Source of the DNA: Lamellibrachia columna
Lineage: Eukaryota; Annelida; Polychaeta; Sabellida; Siboglinidae
Direction of reading: 5' to 3'
Assembly: GCA_963662155.1 (NCBI GenBank)
Contig: OY759267.1
Location: 33,522,976-33,586,975, forward strand
Length of the DNA: 64,000 nucleotides
Shown: positions 44,730 through 56,756 of the stretch, in pieces
How positions within the stretch are numbered: the first letter of the stretch is position 1
How the letters are laid out: each line of letters starts with the position of its first letter
Made by a program: the position numbers and the translations under genes
The notes under the pieces: model-generated
Told to the model about the DNA's origin: nothing
The model's input: only the letters and a program-made list of their open reading frames with translations
Database searches by the model: none

Positions 44730-46809
44730 GTAAATATGGATTGTGATTTGTTTAGGGACACAGGAAGCTGATTGTTCAATATTCATAAGATGCAACCATG
44801 TACACTCTCATGACTGAAATTATTAAATAGCATAGAAATTTTAACAATTTATATTTAATACCACTTAAAAGTCTCACTTCAATTGTTCAATCATTGCATG
44901 TTAGGAATATTCATTGCATATCAAGAATATTCATTAGTGTGATTTTGGTGCCCGTAAATTAGCCACCACCAAATTCATGGTCTGGGTGGTTCACATTAAT
45001 AGGGTCATCTCGTGGGTGGATAAATGGTTATTTAGGGTCTCGTGTTAAAAACATATGAGTAGGTCTTAGTAGTGCATTTACTTACCTAGTTGGTGCACTA
45101 GGCCACCATCTCAGTTGAAATAGGGCTTTGTATTACACTCTATATGGTTACCTTGCAATCTATTCTATAATTTGTTATTTCGTATATATTGTAAATATTG
45201 AATCGGATGCAATCAAGCCAGTTTCTGATTACTTCTGTTGTAACAGTTGCATTGAAACTGATGATCGGCTAAACTTTAGCCCACATTGAAATCACACGTA
45301 CATTTACAGCAGAACACTGAATTCACACCAACTGATGTGTACCTTTGTTTTTTTTTTATAAAAGTGCTGAGAAAATTGTTGTAACCGGAATGATTACGTG
45401 TCCTCGATAGAACAACATGCATGTGTCGTTACAATTACGATACCAGAATAATTGCGACATAGAAACTGCGCTTCTAAGTGAGGATTTCTACGTCATTGAT
45501 GGCGTTGACATGCGTGAATGAGTGGAGCTGCTGAAGATTATCTGATGCAAACAGGACAACAATGCCTGTCGTGGTTCGTTGCCAACTCTTCCAGCACAGA
45601 CAAAAGACCACGTTGCTTAATTGCTGTTTACGAGCCAGCATGCGGGCAGTTCTTGCATTTAGCATGTGTTACATAACAATCGATGCGAAGTGGTCTGTTT
45701 CAACACACATGGTTTGTCCATAGCACACACTACGTGCTTCACGTGGACTTCTCTGTAACAGCTGATTTCAGCTAAATCGGTTGAAGTGCGTTGCGTTGAC
45801 AGCCAGTCAGACGAAATAGGTGAAAAAGAGGTGATACGAAACAGCTACTACGAAAACAAACGGTGCATCATAAACAGCGACTTTATGACCTAACAGAATG
45901 CGGAATACCACCGAAGAAGTGTCACTGATTTGAACACAATTTCGGCCTCGATTCTCTAGGTTTGTGAATAAACGTTATTTGGCTTTGTAGATCAATAATA
46001 TATATTCTGTGGAATACACATATTTGATATAGTATTAATGTTGATACATATGCCGTTTCTGCTCGGATTCTACAAACAATTGGCCATTCATATGGAGTTA
46101 TGATTAATGTATTGGGACACGTTAATTACTAATGACAACTATATTTCTCTTCTTCTGATGCAACTCATGATTATGTATTAACCGCTTCCAAAATGTGACT
46201 AGATTGTGGCCGCACTGGAGAGTTCTAGTGATGTAGCCCTAGTACGAGTCTATATTAGGTAGAATGTCGGATTTGCGTACTTTAGCAGGTTCATGTAGGC
46301 CCTATGTTGAATGGATATATTATTTGTTCTTCAATTGGATGGAGACGACACACTTTCTAAGCATTTGACTGATTGTTGGCTAACGTAACTGTTGTGCGCA
46401 TTTGTTGCACAAAGTAACGGCGATGGGAATGATTATATTCATAGATATTAAACAGATAATACCATTTAATACAACTGTTCGATGATACTGTAGACAAAAT
46501 AATAAACTTTTTCCACGTGTAGTGTGTTGCATTCCCAAGGTGCTGTGCTGGCTACGACGGGGACTGTTGTTTTTTACACTTTCTAAGAATTTTGACTGAC
46601 TATTGGCTAACGTAACTGTTACGCGCATTTGTTTCACAAAGTAACGGCGATGTGAATGAATAGATTCATAGATAATAAACAGATACTGCCATTTAATACA
46701 ACTATTCGATGATACTGTTGGCAAAATAATAAACGTTTTCCACTTGTCTTATGTTGCATTCCCAAGGTACAGGTTATTGATGACAGTTAACGGGCCGACG
46801 TTGTTGTAG

Positions 46810-46846
46810 GCGCCATCTTAGAGTGAGCACTTCCGGCGCATGCGCA
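46810..46846 (+). promoter_or_regulatory. YY1/ETS/NRF1-like promoter cluster, array copy 2
   Basis: Exact copy of 37441-37477, upstream of the ATG exon at 48029. Unit 3 ends before this point, and nothing equivalent precedes the unit-1 exon. Confidence 0.55.
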
Positions 46847-48028
46847 TAATTTCCACCACTGAATCTGCATAATTAAATATCAATAACATAGACTAGTAAT
46901 ATTACTGATGCATGTTATACATTTTGCTGTATTACAACTCGAACTAAGTCATATAAGAAACATTCTAATGAATAAATTGTTTATTTAAATGTTGTTATAA
47001 CAGAAAAACGTAAAGTGAACATGTTTCAAGAGTTCACACCACAAATTCGGCCGGATGGGTTTACCAACTATATAAACGGGTAGACGTGTTGTCATAAGAG
47101 GTTGCTAGCTCAACACATAGGGGTTGTCAGTAGTTTGGGTGGAGGACTACATCATGGTCTGGGGGCCGACAAACCTCTCCCCTGAGAGCTGCTCGATACG
47201 CAACTATAAGAGATTCGGTGACTGTGGATTGGTCTCTCCACCGACCGATAGGAGGTGCAACCAAATAGCTGATAATGGCTAAGTGTCACTCACGTCATTG
47301 GTCTCTTATTTTTTAAACAAAAGAATATCGATCGTTATATATTCAGATTCGGTTTATTATTCTCGATTCGCATTAGTTGATCAATCGGCATCAGTTTTAT
47401 TGTCATTGTACCAAATGTCTGCCAATCCTTAATCAATTACATGTAAATTATTACGTTGATTTCCTTCCTTGCATTTTAGTAACTCGATGCTTTCATTATA
47501 TCACTCTACGTCACTTCCAAAACAAAAAGGCTATATAATGTTAGTGTTTTATGGCACTCCATAGAGCACTATGTGATGATGGCGCTATGTAGATATCATA
47601 TTTTATTATTATTATTTTGGTGGTGACGTTCTCGAAACACCAGTGCCAGCAGCATATTAATATTTTACGAAAACTCCCAATTTGTTGGAGGTATGTGATT
47701 TTGACGAAACTTAACTTGTTCACACATTGGCAGCACAGTAGCAGTGAATGTCATGAAGTTGTAAGATTTTTGATGGTCAAGTTTTCTACTAATCATGCAA
47801 AACGTTAACGTGACCACCAAGGGAAAATCTGCAGTTGTTCTGTTACTACAATTTAATAATAGGACAAAACTGCTGGCCTCGACAATTTGAGAATGTGCCA
47901 TGTTTTTAATTAATCCGCCGCCAAATCATGTGTGACATAGTTTTAGTTGAGGTACTTAGTCGTTTAACTATGCGTTGTGAGGCTGATGTGTTGTGTTTCG
48001 TGCTTCTAACAGGGCACTGGCGGTAAAG

Positions 48029-48072
48029 ATGGCCCTCCTGGCGGACAATTCAGAAGAACGGCAATTTATCCG
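48029..48072 (+). CDS. putative ATG-containing exon, copy 3
   Basis: Identical to copy 2 over the exon and its upstream DNA, with a promoter-like cluster at 46810-46846. Confidence 0.4.
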
Positions 48073-48509
48073 GTAGGTGGACGCGCGAGGTTAGGCGAAG
48101 ACGCGTAAAGAAAGTTATTGCTCAATTTTGTTATTGTTACTGCGAAATTCGTATTTTTAGTTGTTTCGACATATGGACTGTTAGAAAACGAATATGGAGT
48201 TCCTACGGAAGTGCAGTATGCGCTTATTATTCTGCTCAAATTCGATATCGCCATATTATCGCCCCCATTTTCATACTGGAGGTGATTTTGCACCAGAAAT
48301 AACGCAAATAGTCGCATGAACACCTTACCCTGAATCACTGGCACTGCCATCAAGACTAGCGATGTCCGACAACTCTAAAGGGGTAAGACCACTATAGACC
48401 TTACAGTTTATTGTTCCAAACGAAAATATAGTGTATTAAATTGGCCACTCTTCCTCCTTTAGTCTTTACTAATCGGAGCTTTGCTTGTCTAAAATTTTCG
48501 CAGTAGAGA

Positions 48510-49302
48510 TTCCCCCGCTCCATAATTCAGCCTGTCAGTGGCTGCACAATTTATTCTGTATGTATAGAGCCACAATATCCTGGCAGCGACTTTGTTGTTC
48601 TACTACGACCCCTATTGTTTGTGATGCATTTTGCCCAGTATGATAAGACCCAGTGATTCTCGCTTAGCTATATCTGCTGTCCATGGATGTGGTTACTGGA
48701 GCATCTTCAGGTAATCCTCGTAGCGTATTAATTGTCTTCATGTGGTCACGCCTTTTCGCCAAGTCTGCCAAAGTCATAGTTGCTGTCGCATTGTCAACTT
48801 TGTTTGCAGTCCGTTGCATGCTACTTCGGTACGGTGGTGGTACATCTAAGCTAGCAATTATCACACATGCACTGTAAATCTAGGAACAGCACACAATTAA
48901 CTGTCAATAAGGGACGCATGCTCTGCAATGCACTCGTTATACATCTGTGTTGTTTTGTCTCTATGCATAATACGCATTTCTAATTGTGAGTCATCTTTCT
49001 TCAGGTATGTCGTTGTCAAGTCATCAGCAACACGTTTCTTCGGTCTCATGAGTTTGGCGCCATCCGATTTGCTCTCAGCATCTGGGATTTCGATGAGTCC
49101 ACCTGGTGTAACTTTGGCGACTCTTGTGAATTCGGCTTGCGTGAGTCTTGGCATCCACATGCTTGGTGTGGAATTGTCTGCTACGTCTTTCTTGGACGTG
49201 TGCACAGTGTGCCCTTTCTGAAAGCCACATCTCCTCACATTTTTGGCTATTCGGAACTTCACTTTTCTTCTCCATGCTGATATCTGTATCAGAGTCAAAC
49301 AC
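48510..49302 (-). pseudogene. degenerate Mutator-like transposase, array copy 3
   Basis: Same lesions as the other copies and the same SMDSRYS variant as copy 2. Confidence 0.68.
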
Positions 49303-49388
49303 TTTTACTATGTTTTGAATGTTTAAATGTTTTTCTTCGATTTGGTATAACTTTCGTGCCGGTTTGTGAGATGTCGGAAATTAATTAG

Positions 49389-49841
49389 GGCACGGACCAC
49401 AGTCAGAATCCATCCACCATTACATACATAAAGAATCCCAAGGAAAAAATTAATTGTGCAGATAGGGTTTATTTGTGAGAGCAGAAATTGTGTGGATGAG
49501 GGAGTGGAAGTGATGTTCTTGTGCACAGTAGCATATAAGCTTTGAAATGATGCCATTTGTCAGTAGGTATGCCAGTTGCGTAAGGACACAGTGGCTGTTA
49601 GGCAGGATGTACTCATATTTGGGAAACCGGAGAATTTCATGGCAGAAATGCAGGGGCCTCATGCTTTGAAGCAATTTATGCGAAAAGGAGGTATGTCATT
49701 TTCACGAATTTCACACACCAGGTGTCTTAGTGGGTCTGTAATTTTCTGTGAATTTAAAAAAAAATTGTAGGATAAATTTTCAATGTAGACGCAAGAACGT
49801 TATAATGGTCGTCTATGGGAAAAGTGACCGTGGTCCGTGCC
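49389..49841. mobile_element. MITE, array copy 3
   Basis: Copy of 30654-31106 carried by the array; not an independent insertion. Confidence 0.7.
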
Positions 49842-51202
49842 AATGTCCGACAACTCTGAAAGGGTAAGACCACTATAGACCTTCCAGTTTATTGTTTCAC
49901 ACGAAAATATAGTGTATTAAATTGTGATATTTGAATTTAAATAATCTGTATGATGTGACATTAGTGCAATTGAACAGGCATGTTCACAAGTTTGTTTGTA
50001 GAAGCTATTGGCTTTGAAAAGGTGCATTTTTTAGAGTGTAACAGGCGGAGGGATTCATTTGAATTTTTCTTCTGTGCGCCACGTGGGCGCATGAATGCAT
50101 GGCTATGTTTGTTAAAATTGATGGGCATCGCACGTCGGGGCGTTTTAATAGAGCTGGAGGTATGCGGTTTTGACAAAACTTGGTCAGCATTTCAATGAGA
50201 TGATGGCAGTTGCTGTAAAAAATAAGAATTTTTGATGGTTATGTTTTCTTATCAAACAAAACGTTAAGTTTCAGGCACGACTTTTCACACTTATACTGCA
50301 TACACACAATACCTGTGGTGGGAAAAGCGCGTGTCACCTTCTCGTGGTTCCTACTGTGGATCACGACAGCAAACTTTGCTGTCGTGTGAACTAAGAACAG
50401 CGCACACTGGTACTATCTTGTAAACTGTGGATATTGTGTTTGTTTGTTTTATACTGAATGGCTTGGTGCTTGGTGAAGTCATATCGGTTGCTGACTCGAG
50501 ACAGTAGGTGCACGGTTTTGTGTCCAAAGGGAAATGTGGTTGATACCAACTAAATATTCGACAGCCACATAATTCACACAGCTTGACGTCTAAAATGATG
50601 GTAATATCGAGCCTGATTGTTATGAAAGAAACACATATTTGGCTCGGTTGCATTATTGACAGTTGCAGTCCGACCCATGTTTGCTGCTGTGACCGACTGT
50701 GCAGCAGGAACATCGTCATGTGTTCGGGATGGCCTACAACAACCTCCTTTGCTGTCTCTGGTATTTCAAGAGGTAACTCTGACAGCCTAAACGACGTTGG
50801 TTAGTGCAATAAGGTAATGAACATAACAATTTACATGCTTCCTGATATGCTGTCATTGATATCTCACTTTTTCCACCATAAGAATGGTAGAATATTATAT
50901 TACATAACATAATAGCTATCACACGATCATGGGACCACTATCTGAATAAATGAATTAACATGGACAGCACATGTTCTCGCAATTTTAATTCCACATATCC
51001 AAATTTGCTTCTTTCATAATTGTATACCTTGTGCAGATGTATATTGGGATATTAGAGCCGTTTTTGCAAATACCTGTCTTAAGAATTTACTTTGTTGTGT
51101 TTGACGTGTTATGTCATAAACTGTTGAAGAATAACAGCAGATTATATATATACATATACGAACACATTGATCAACATAGTGGGTGTGTATAATAGTGATA
51201 CA

Positions 51203-51298
51203 TGCATGCATGCATGCATGCTAACATACATGCATACATACATACATACATACATACATACATACATACATACATACATACATACATACATACATACA
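51203..51298. repeat. CATG/CATA microsatellite
   Basis: GCATGCATGCATG followed by about 17 CATA units, just beyond the truncated end of the tandem array. Confidence 0.97.
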
Positions 51299-51299
51299 A

Positions 51300-51850
51300 A
51301 TACTTTATCATTTCCAAAATGAGCAAATGTTGGGTTTCAATTCAACCAACTCATATGACAACAGGTCATAATACTATAATTATTAGCAATTACGTCCACA
51401 AGATTTCTGTACTCTTGTCACTACAATGGTCTTTGTGCTCGGACAGGAGGTATTCTTTTATCCTTTTTTGTTGTCCGCAGTAGAAGATGTTGCTCTTGAC
51501 TGACGCTGGCAACGTAGATCAACCTGAATATTACATAATACAAATGTTTACTTCAGACTAGTTACAACATAACACATCTTTACATTGGGTCTCATACTAT
51601 CATCCTCAGGTAACAAGGGCTTTAAAGCTCTATGCAACTGAACAAAATCACATGTAAGGAACACATTTCCCATATTAAAATGCACATTTATGTAGGCACT
51701 GCAAGTTGCCAACTGATGGCTATATATGGTATAGTATAATCCCATACAACTTGACACAACACATGCTACACATCTGTATTTAAACTGAACCATGGACTAG
51801 TTTCTGAGAATCAAATAAATCTATTAACACATGTTGCAATATTATAGTTA
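51300..51850. other. no recognised gene
   Basis: A minus-strand open stretch near 51465-51510 (VDLRCQRQSRATSSTADNKK then stop) follows a TTCAG and could be a terminal exon, but nothing supports a family. Confidence 0.35.
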
Positions 51851-51857
51851 TGCAAAT

Positions 51858-52115
51858 TCAGTGGGGTGGTTACTGCCTTAGATGGGGTGGTTATTGCCTT
51901 AGATGGGTTGGTTACTGTCTTAGATGGGGTAGTCACTGCCTAAGATGAGGTAGTCATTGCCTTAGGTGGGGTGGTGACTGCCTTAGATGGGGTGGTTACT
52001 GCCTTAGATGGGGTGGTCACTGCCTTAGATGGGGTGGTCACTGCCTTAGATGGGGTGGTCTCTGCCTTAGGTGGGGGTGGTCACTGCCTTAGGTGGGGGT
52101 GGTCACTGCCTTATT
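51858..52115. repeat. 24-bp minisatellite, about 11 units
   Basis: Units of GATGGGGTGGTTACTGCCTT plus AGAT. Confidence 0.95.
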
Positions 52116-52835
52116 GACCATGTACTAAATCAGAGAGGTGGTCACTAAATGATGTACCTTGTACTAAGGTTGGTGGACTGCCACTAACTTACCGACTTGG
52201 GCTGGACTCAATTACAATTGTCAAATACAAAGCATTACACACAAGTTATATTACAATTGCAAAACTTAAAAAAATTCACTAGAATGCTTCTTACTTATTT
52301 AATATATTCGCTCGAGGTAGAGCATAGGGCCAGAATGCTTCAAAAAGGGTTAATTGCAATAGTTCTTTGGTTGAGTATAACTATACTCCTTTATAAAAAT
52401 ACTTGCTCATCTTAGTCAGTGTTTTGGCTGAATTCATCCATTCTTGCTGCCAGGAATGGTTTCAATTACAATGATCAATTTAAAATAAAAACATTAAAAT
52501 TATGCAATTTCAATAGCTGGTACATGTGTACTTGGAAAGGCATGATTTTGATTGCTAGAAGACAGGCGTGTATAAAAACATTGATCGTGGGATCAGTTGC
52601 CGATGGAAGTACAACACGTAATTTTATACTTTAAATTAGAGAGTCTGAACAATGACGTATCCATGACAACAACAACAATGATGCATCCATGGCAACAACG
52701 AGTATGTAAATTGTTAAAGAATTACTGTTTCAGGAAAGAATACAGCATATCAACAATAATGCTTACTTATATTAATATAAATCATAATGCTACCACCAGA
52801 ATGCACAAATCGGCTGATCTGATGTTTTAATAAGT

Positions 52836-52985
52836 TTGAGCATGATTGAGCATGTATTGGTCTAGATACGTGATTGAGCATGTGTTGGCCTAGATACATG
52901 ATTGAGCATGTGTTGGCCTAGATACATGATTGAGCATGTGTTGGCCTAGATACGTGATTGAGCATGTGTTGGCCTAGATACGTGA
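52836..52985. repeat. 28-bp tandem repeat, about 5 units
   Basis: Units of TGATTGAGCATGTGTTGGCC plus TAGATACG. Confidence 0.95.
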
Positions 52986-53108
52986 CTGTTTCAGTGCACA
53001 GCATGTGTTGTACTTATGTTCACAATCTCATGATTTTGCCTTTTTATTACACTCCAGAAGCGCCACATGTTATATCGCGTAGCCTCTATTAGAACCATAT
53101 TACTTACC

Positions 53109-53255
53109 TGGTGCCAAGGTTGCTGGGGCAGCCACTGCGTTGCTGGTGCTGATTTTGTGAGCATATTTAACGAGTTCCTCTGAAGACGTCCGCTGTTCAT
53201 TCAAATGCTTGATCAACTCCAGTTTCTGTTTAGCCTGGTAAATGACAATAGCCCG
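53109..53255 (-). CDS. med4-like: MED4-like exon, copy A
   Basis: The minus strand reads IVIYQAKQKLELIKHLNEQR and TSSEELVKYAHKISTSNAVA plus APATLAPG to a GTAAGT donor (53103-53108). The SSEELVKYAHKIS-SNAV-AP string is diagnostic of Mediator subunit 4, a core subunit of the Mediator complex that links transcription factors to RNA polymerase II. The donor phase (1) matches the family's next residue after APG. The exact acceptor is unclear: conserved residues run upstream of the TTACCAG that could serve as acceptor, so the exon probably starts further up. The next exon was not found at lower coordinates. Confidence 0.85.
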
Positions 53256-53619
53256 CAAACAGTATAAACTTTGAAAGAGAGTAAACAACATGTCGGACAT
53301 GCAATTTTTGGAATTAAAAAAGGTAAAGGTATGTTCTTATGTAGCCTGGTATCTAGTCCTTGGGACTGGTAAAAACACTTTACTCTGTTCATTCGAGCAC
53401 GATTTCTCTGGGAAGCATTCAGCCACTCTGCAATTACTAACAGTTTGCAGGCATTAAGGTCCCTCCTCAATTTGATTATCTAATATCCAAAACAACAAGC
53501 TGCACTTTTGTTGAGATTTGTTACATAGTTTTGTGTGTGAAATCAACGGACAAACTATTAAATTATTTTTCACTGGATACGGTAAAAATTGGTGGAAAAA
53601 GTTATCTGGCCCTATATAC

Positions 53620-53850
53620 TATAACATTAAACTAAATACTATGACATCAGGCTATATACTATGACATCAGGCTATTATACTATGGCATCAGGCTATACAC
53701 TATGGCATCAGGCTATACACTATAGCATCAAGCTATATACTATAACATCAGGCTATATACAATAACATCAGGCTATATACTTTATCATCAGGTTATATAC
53801 TTTAACATCAGGCTATATACTGTTACTTCAGCCTATATACTATAAGGGAG
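53620..53850. repeat. 19-20 bp tandem repeat, about 11 units (copy A)
   Basis: Units of CTATATACTATGACATCAGG. A related, shorter array lies at 55970-56090 in the duplicated segment. Confidence 0.9.
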
Positions 53851-53855
53851 TTTTG

Positions 53856-54765
53856 TCCAGCCCGGTGGTTTAACCCAGGTTAAACCTGCATTTTACTAGT
53901 TTAACCAGGGTTAAACCTGGGTTAAATTGGGCTTTACTTTTAGAACTGAGGATGATATTAGTGGGGAGACATTCTCAATATTAATACAGGTGGCATGTGG
54001 ATTAATGATGGTTTAACATTGGTGTCATATTATTGATGCAATAAAAGATGAAAATTGCTCTTTAAATAAATCTGTCAATGTGTCTACCTATCACTGTACG
54101 ATAATGTGTGTTCTGTTATTGATTGAAACAACTTTTCTGCACATTGAATGCATAGAAGCTACACAGATTTCCCTTCAGTTGGTGGTATTTTCCCTAGCCA
54201 GAAACCTCAAGTTAATATCCACCTTATGGAAACAGCTTGTACTAGTTTCCAGTTCAGAACATAATTCTTGTATATGCTTAAACCAGGTCAGGAAGTCCAT
54301 AATAAAAGGGACTTTTATCAGTTAGCCATAACCATAAAATGCCTTTGTTGACCTCACAATGGACAGTGCCATGAATTGCAAGCTGAGTCTTCTGAAAAAG
54401 AAGTGTAGTGATTCAAGCCAGGCAACCAGTATAGTCTGGTGTCAGCTTGCAGAGGGAATATTGAGCCTTGGAGATTGACAGGTGGTAATCCACTCTCTCA
54501 GCAAGCAGCACTTGTGTTCACTGCCAACAACTGGATTCACCCTCTAACCCCTAAAGTTAAAACAATCATTAGAGCCACCACCAATTCATGGTCAAGTCAT
54601 TTAGCTCAACTCACCAACTAAGACCAGATTTATTCTTTCATACTGTGATAAAATATGCCTGGAAAATAGTTTAACCCGGGTTTAACCCAGTTTAACCCAA
54701 AATGGAGGTTTCGACCAACCCAGGTTAAACCTAGGTTAAACCCGGGGAACGGGTTTTATTTTGAG
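53856..54765. mobile_element. insertion with GGTTTAACC-type palindromic ends
   Basis: Both ends are clusters of palindromic GGTTTAACCCAGGTTAAACC-like sequence (53868-53935 and 54668-54750), inverted with respect to each other. The segment between is absent from the duplicate at 55510-56345, which supports insertion after duplication (or excision from B). No transposase is recognised, so it is likely a non-autonomous DNA element. Confidence 0.6.
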
Positions 54766-54939
54766 GATATTAACAAAAATATTTTATTAAACTGACTGCA
54801 CATAACTAAACTGTCACACACTATTAATTTAAACATTATTGAACCTGATTCAAAGTGAAATGTGTAATTGTAGCAGTTTTCATGATGCTGTGTTACTGAA
54901 CACCCCTCCTGACACGGGGGGGGGTGGCTGTAAACTTAC

Positions 54940-55008
54940 CAGGAGGTCCTCTGCATCTTTCAGGTTGTAGAAGTTGGATGTCTCTGTCTGTCGCAATCTG
55001 TTGCTGGG
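54940..55008 (-). pseudogene. med4-like: MED4-like exon, copy A, frameshifted
   Basis: One minus frame reads QQQIATDRDIQLLQ and the next NLKDAEDLL up to a GTAAGT donor (54934-54939). Together they match the MED4 coiled-coil pattern 'RDxxIQxLQxxLKEAExxL', but the two halves are in different frames, consistent with a loss of about five bases. The exon lies directly upstream of the exon at 53109-53255 on the minus strand, as expected. Confidence 0.6.
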
Positions 55009-55329
55009 CTGTCATGGAAACTGTTGTCATGGTGACATCGTTAAGAAAATAAAGTTGTGCTTAACCAAATGTGTAGACGAAGTCAAGACATAAGGATACT
55101 GCCAAACACGTATTTATAATTGACATTAAATTACTGGTCAATGTAGTTGTTAAACCCTGACAGTCTGTCAGTTCCGGCCAAGCTTAAGACACCTATCAGC
55201 AGCTCACCAGTGTATCCAGCCCTTGACTAAGGGAAACCCTCTTCCGCCTACACCACTGCCTGTCGGCAACTTCACTGTTTTTCTCTCTGTCTACAACTAT
55301 ATAACATCCAAGCCTGGCTGACCAAACAC

Positions 55330-55450
55330 ACTGACACCCGAGCACTGACACACTAGCACTGACACCCCAGGACTGACACCCAAGGACTGACACTCCAGCA
55401 CTGACACCCCAGGACTGACACCCCAGCACTGACACCCCAGGACTGACACC
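55330..55450. repeat. 13-bp tandem repeat
   Basis: Units of CACTGACACCCCAG with AGCACT/AGGACT alternation, about ten copies. Confidence 0.93.
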
Positions 55451-55509
55451 TTTATACCACACATGCCTACAGGCACAACGGGTTATTTTGGGTAGGCTCT
55501 ATTTAAACC

Positions 55510-56345
55510 CTATCACATACCTGGTGCCCAGGTCGCTGAGCCAGCCACTGCATTGCTGGCGCTGATTTTGTGAGCATATTTAATGAGTTCCTCTGAAGAC
55601 GTTCCTCTCTAGTCTTTCAAATGCATGACTGACTTCAGTTTCTGTTTAGCCTGGTAAATGGCGACAGCTTACAAACAGCATGAACTGTGAAAGAAAGAGT
55701 AAACAGAATGTCGGACATGTAATTTTTTTAATTAAAAAGGTAAAGGTAAGTTCTTATATAGCGTGGTATTTGGTCCTTGGGACTGCTAAAACACTTCACC
55801 CCTTCCAGACCTGTTCATTTGAACGCCATCTCAATTTCTTTGGGAAGCATTCAGCCATGCTGCAATTAATAGCAGTTTGAAGGCATTAAGGTCCCTCTTC
55901 AAATTGAGTGTTTTGTTTGTCTCGTTTCAGATTAATTTGGCAAACAATATACCCCATCTAGTATCCAATATGACAAGCTATATACAATAACATGAGGCTA
56001 AATACTATAACATGAGGCTAACTACTATAACATCAGACTATATACTACAAAATCAGGCTATATATTATAACTTCAGACTATTCACACTTTGTGAGTTATA
56101 CTAAAGTTAATTATTTTGAAAATTATAAAAAAATATGCCCTCTTTTATTAAATCAACTGCACGTAACTTAAACTTTCACACTATTCATTTGAATTTCAAT
56201 GAACCTGATTCAAAGTGAAGCGCTTTAATTTTAATTAAGTTTTTATGATGCTGTGTAACTGAACCCACCTCTGACACAGGGTGGGGTTGGCTGTACACTT
56301 AGGAGACATGGGGGGAGGCGGTGGCTGTAAACTTACCAGGAGGTA
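55510..56345. repeat. segmental duplication, copy B
   Basis: Partner of 53100-54965. Homology ends at TACCAGGAGGT near 56345, inside an exon-like sequence. Confidence 0.83.
55521..55672 (-). pseudogene. med4-like: MED4-like exon, copy B, with stop and indel
   Basis: The minus strand reads AVAIYQAKQKLKSVMHLKD, a TAG, and after a length change TSSEELIKYAHKISASNAV and GSATWAPG to a GTATGT donor. Residues in B such as ISASNAV and TWAPG are typical of the MED4 family where A differs, so B was under selection for some time or retains ancestral states. The stop plus indel in the middle makes this copy non-coding. Confidence 0.85.
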
Positions 56346-56373
56346 AGCATAGAGCACAGACATCATGATCTCA
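56337..56373 (-). CDS. candidate 37-bp exon at duplication border, unidentified
   Basis: ACCTTGCAG and GTAAGT bound an open stretch EIMMSVLYAYLL. The donor side is homologous to the MED4-like exon at 54940-55008 but the coding part is not. It may be a fortuitous exon made by the duplication breakpoint. Confidence 0.25.
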
Positions 56374-56756
56374 CTGCAAGGTGAAACATTTAATTATTAG
56401 ACATGACTTGACTCATCATATCTTATGCGGTTATATACCAAACAGCCCGGCCTGTGGGATACTCTGATATCTGATGCTCTAATATAACTATTTAAAACAT
56501 ATTTTACATATAGTTGATATCATAACTAATGCATCTTAAACATTTTTTTTACATAAATATTCTATGTAAATTGTACATATAGTTAAATAGGCTGAATGTA
56601 GTGATTTGAATTCAGTAGATGTGTACACAACCAGTAGTGTTTGTATGCACACTGCAAACACCAGCAGTAGTTGAACCTGCCACACACAACACTGTAACAT
56701 GTCTACAAATCAATGATCAGTTCGGCAAAACATTTACACAAACACTCAAAGGTTTA

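Larger units (their letters stand above)
38663..48028 (+). repeat. 9.37-kb tandem array, unit 2
   Basis: Second full copy, 9366 bp. The junction with unit 1 is seamless: the TGGCGGTAAAG that precedes 38663 is unit 1's own right end and recurs at the end of unit 2. A 3-bp difference in a TTA microsatellite near 38231/47600 accounts for the length change. Confidence 0.95.
48029..51145 (+). repeat. 9.37-kb tandem array, truncated unit 3
   Basis: About 3.1 kb of a third copy. Identity ends at CAGCAGATTAT near 51145, where a TATATATACATA microsatellite begins. It carries a deletion of about 39 bp near 50876 relative to units 1 and 2, between two CCA trinucleotides. Confidence 0.95.
53100..54965. 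repeat. segmental duplication, copy A (pair with 55510-56345)
   Basis: Exon, intron, 20-bp array and the next exon border recur in the same order and orientation about 2.4 kb away, at about 80-85 percent identity by eye. Copy A additionally contains a palindrome-ended insertion of about 0.9 kb. Confidence 0.85.

Noticed and set aside
29294..51145. Incompatible variant patterns as proof of gene conversion between array units
   Set aside because: With three units, the observed 1=3 and 2=3 patterns can be explained by private changes in units 2 and 1, so conversion is not required.
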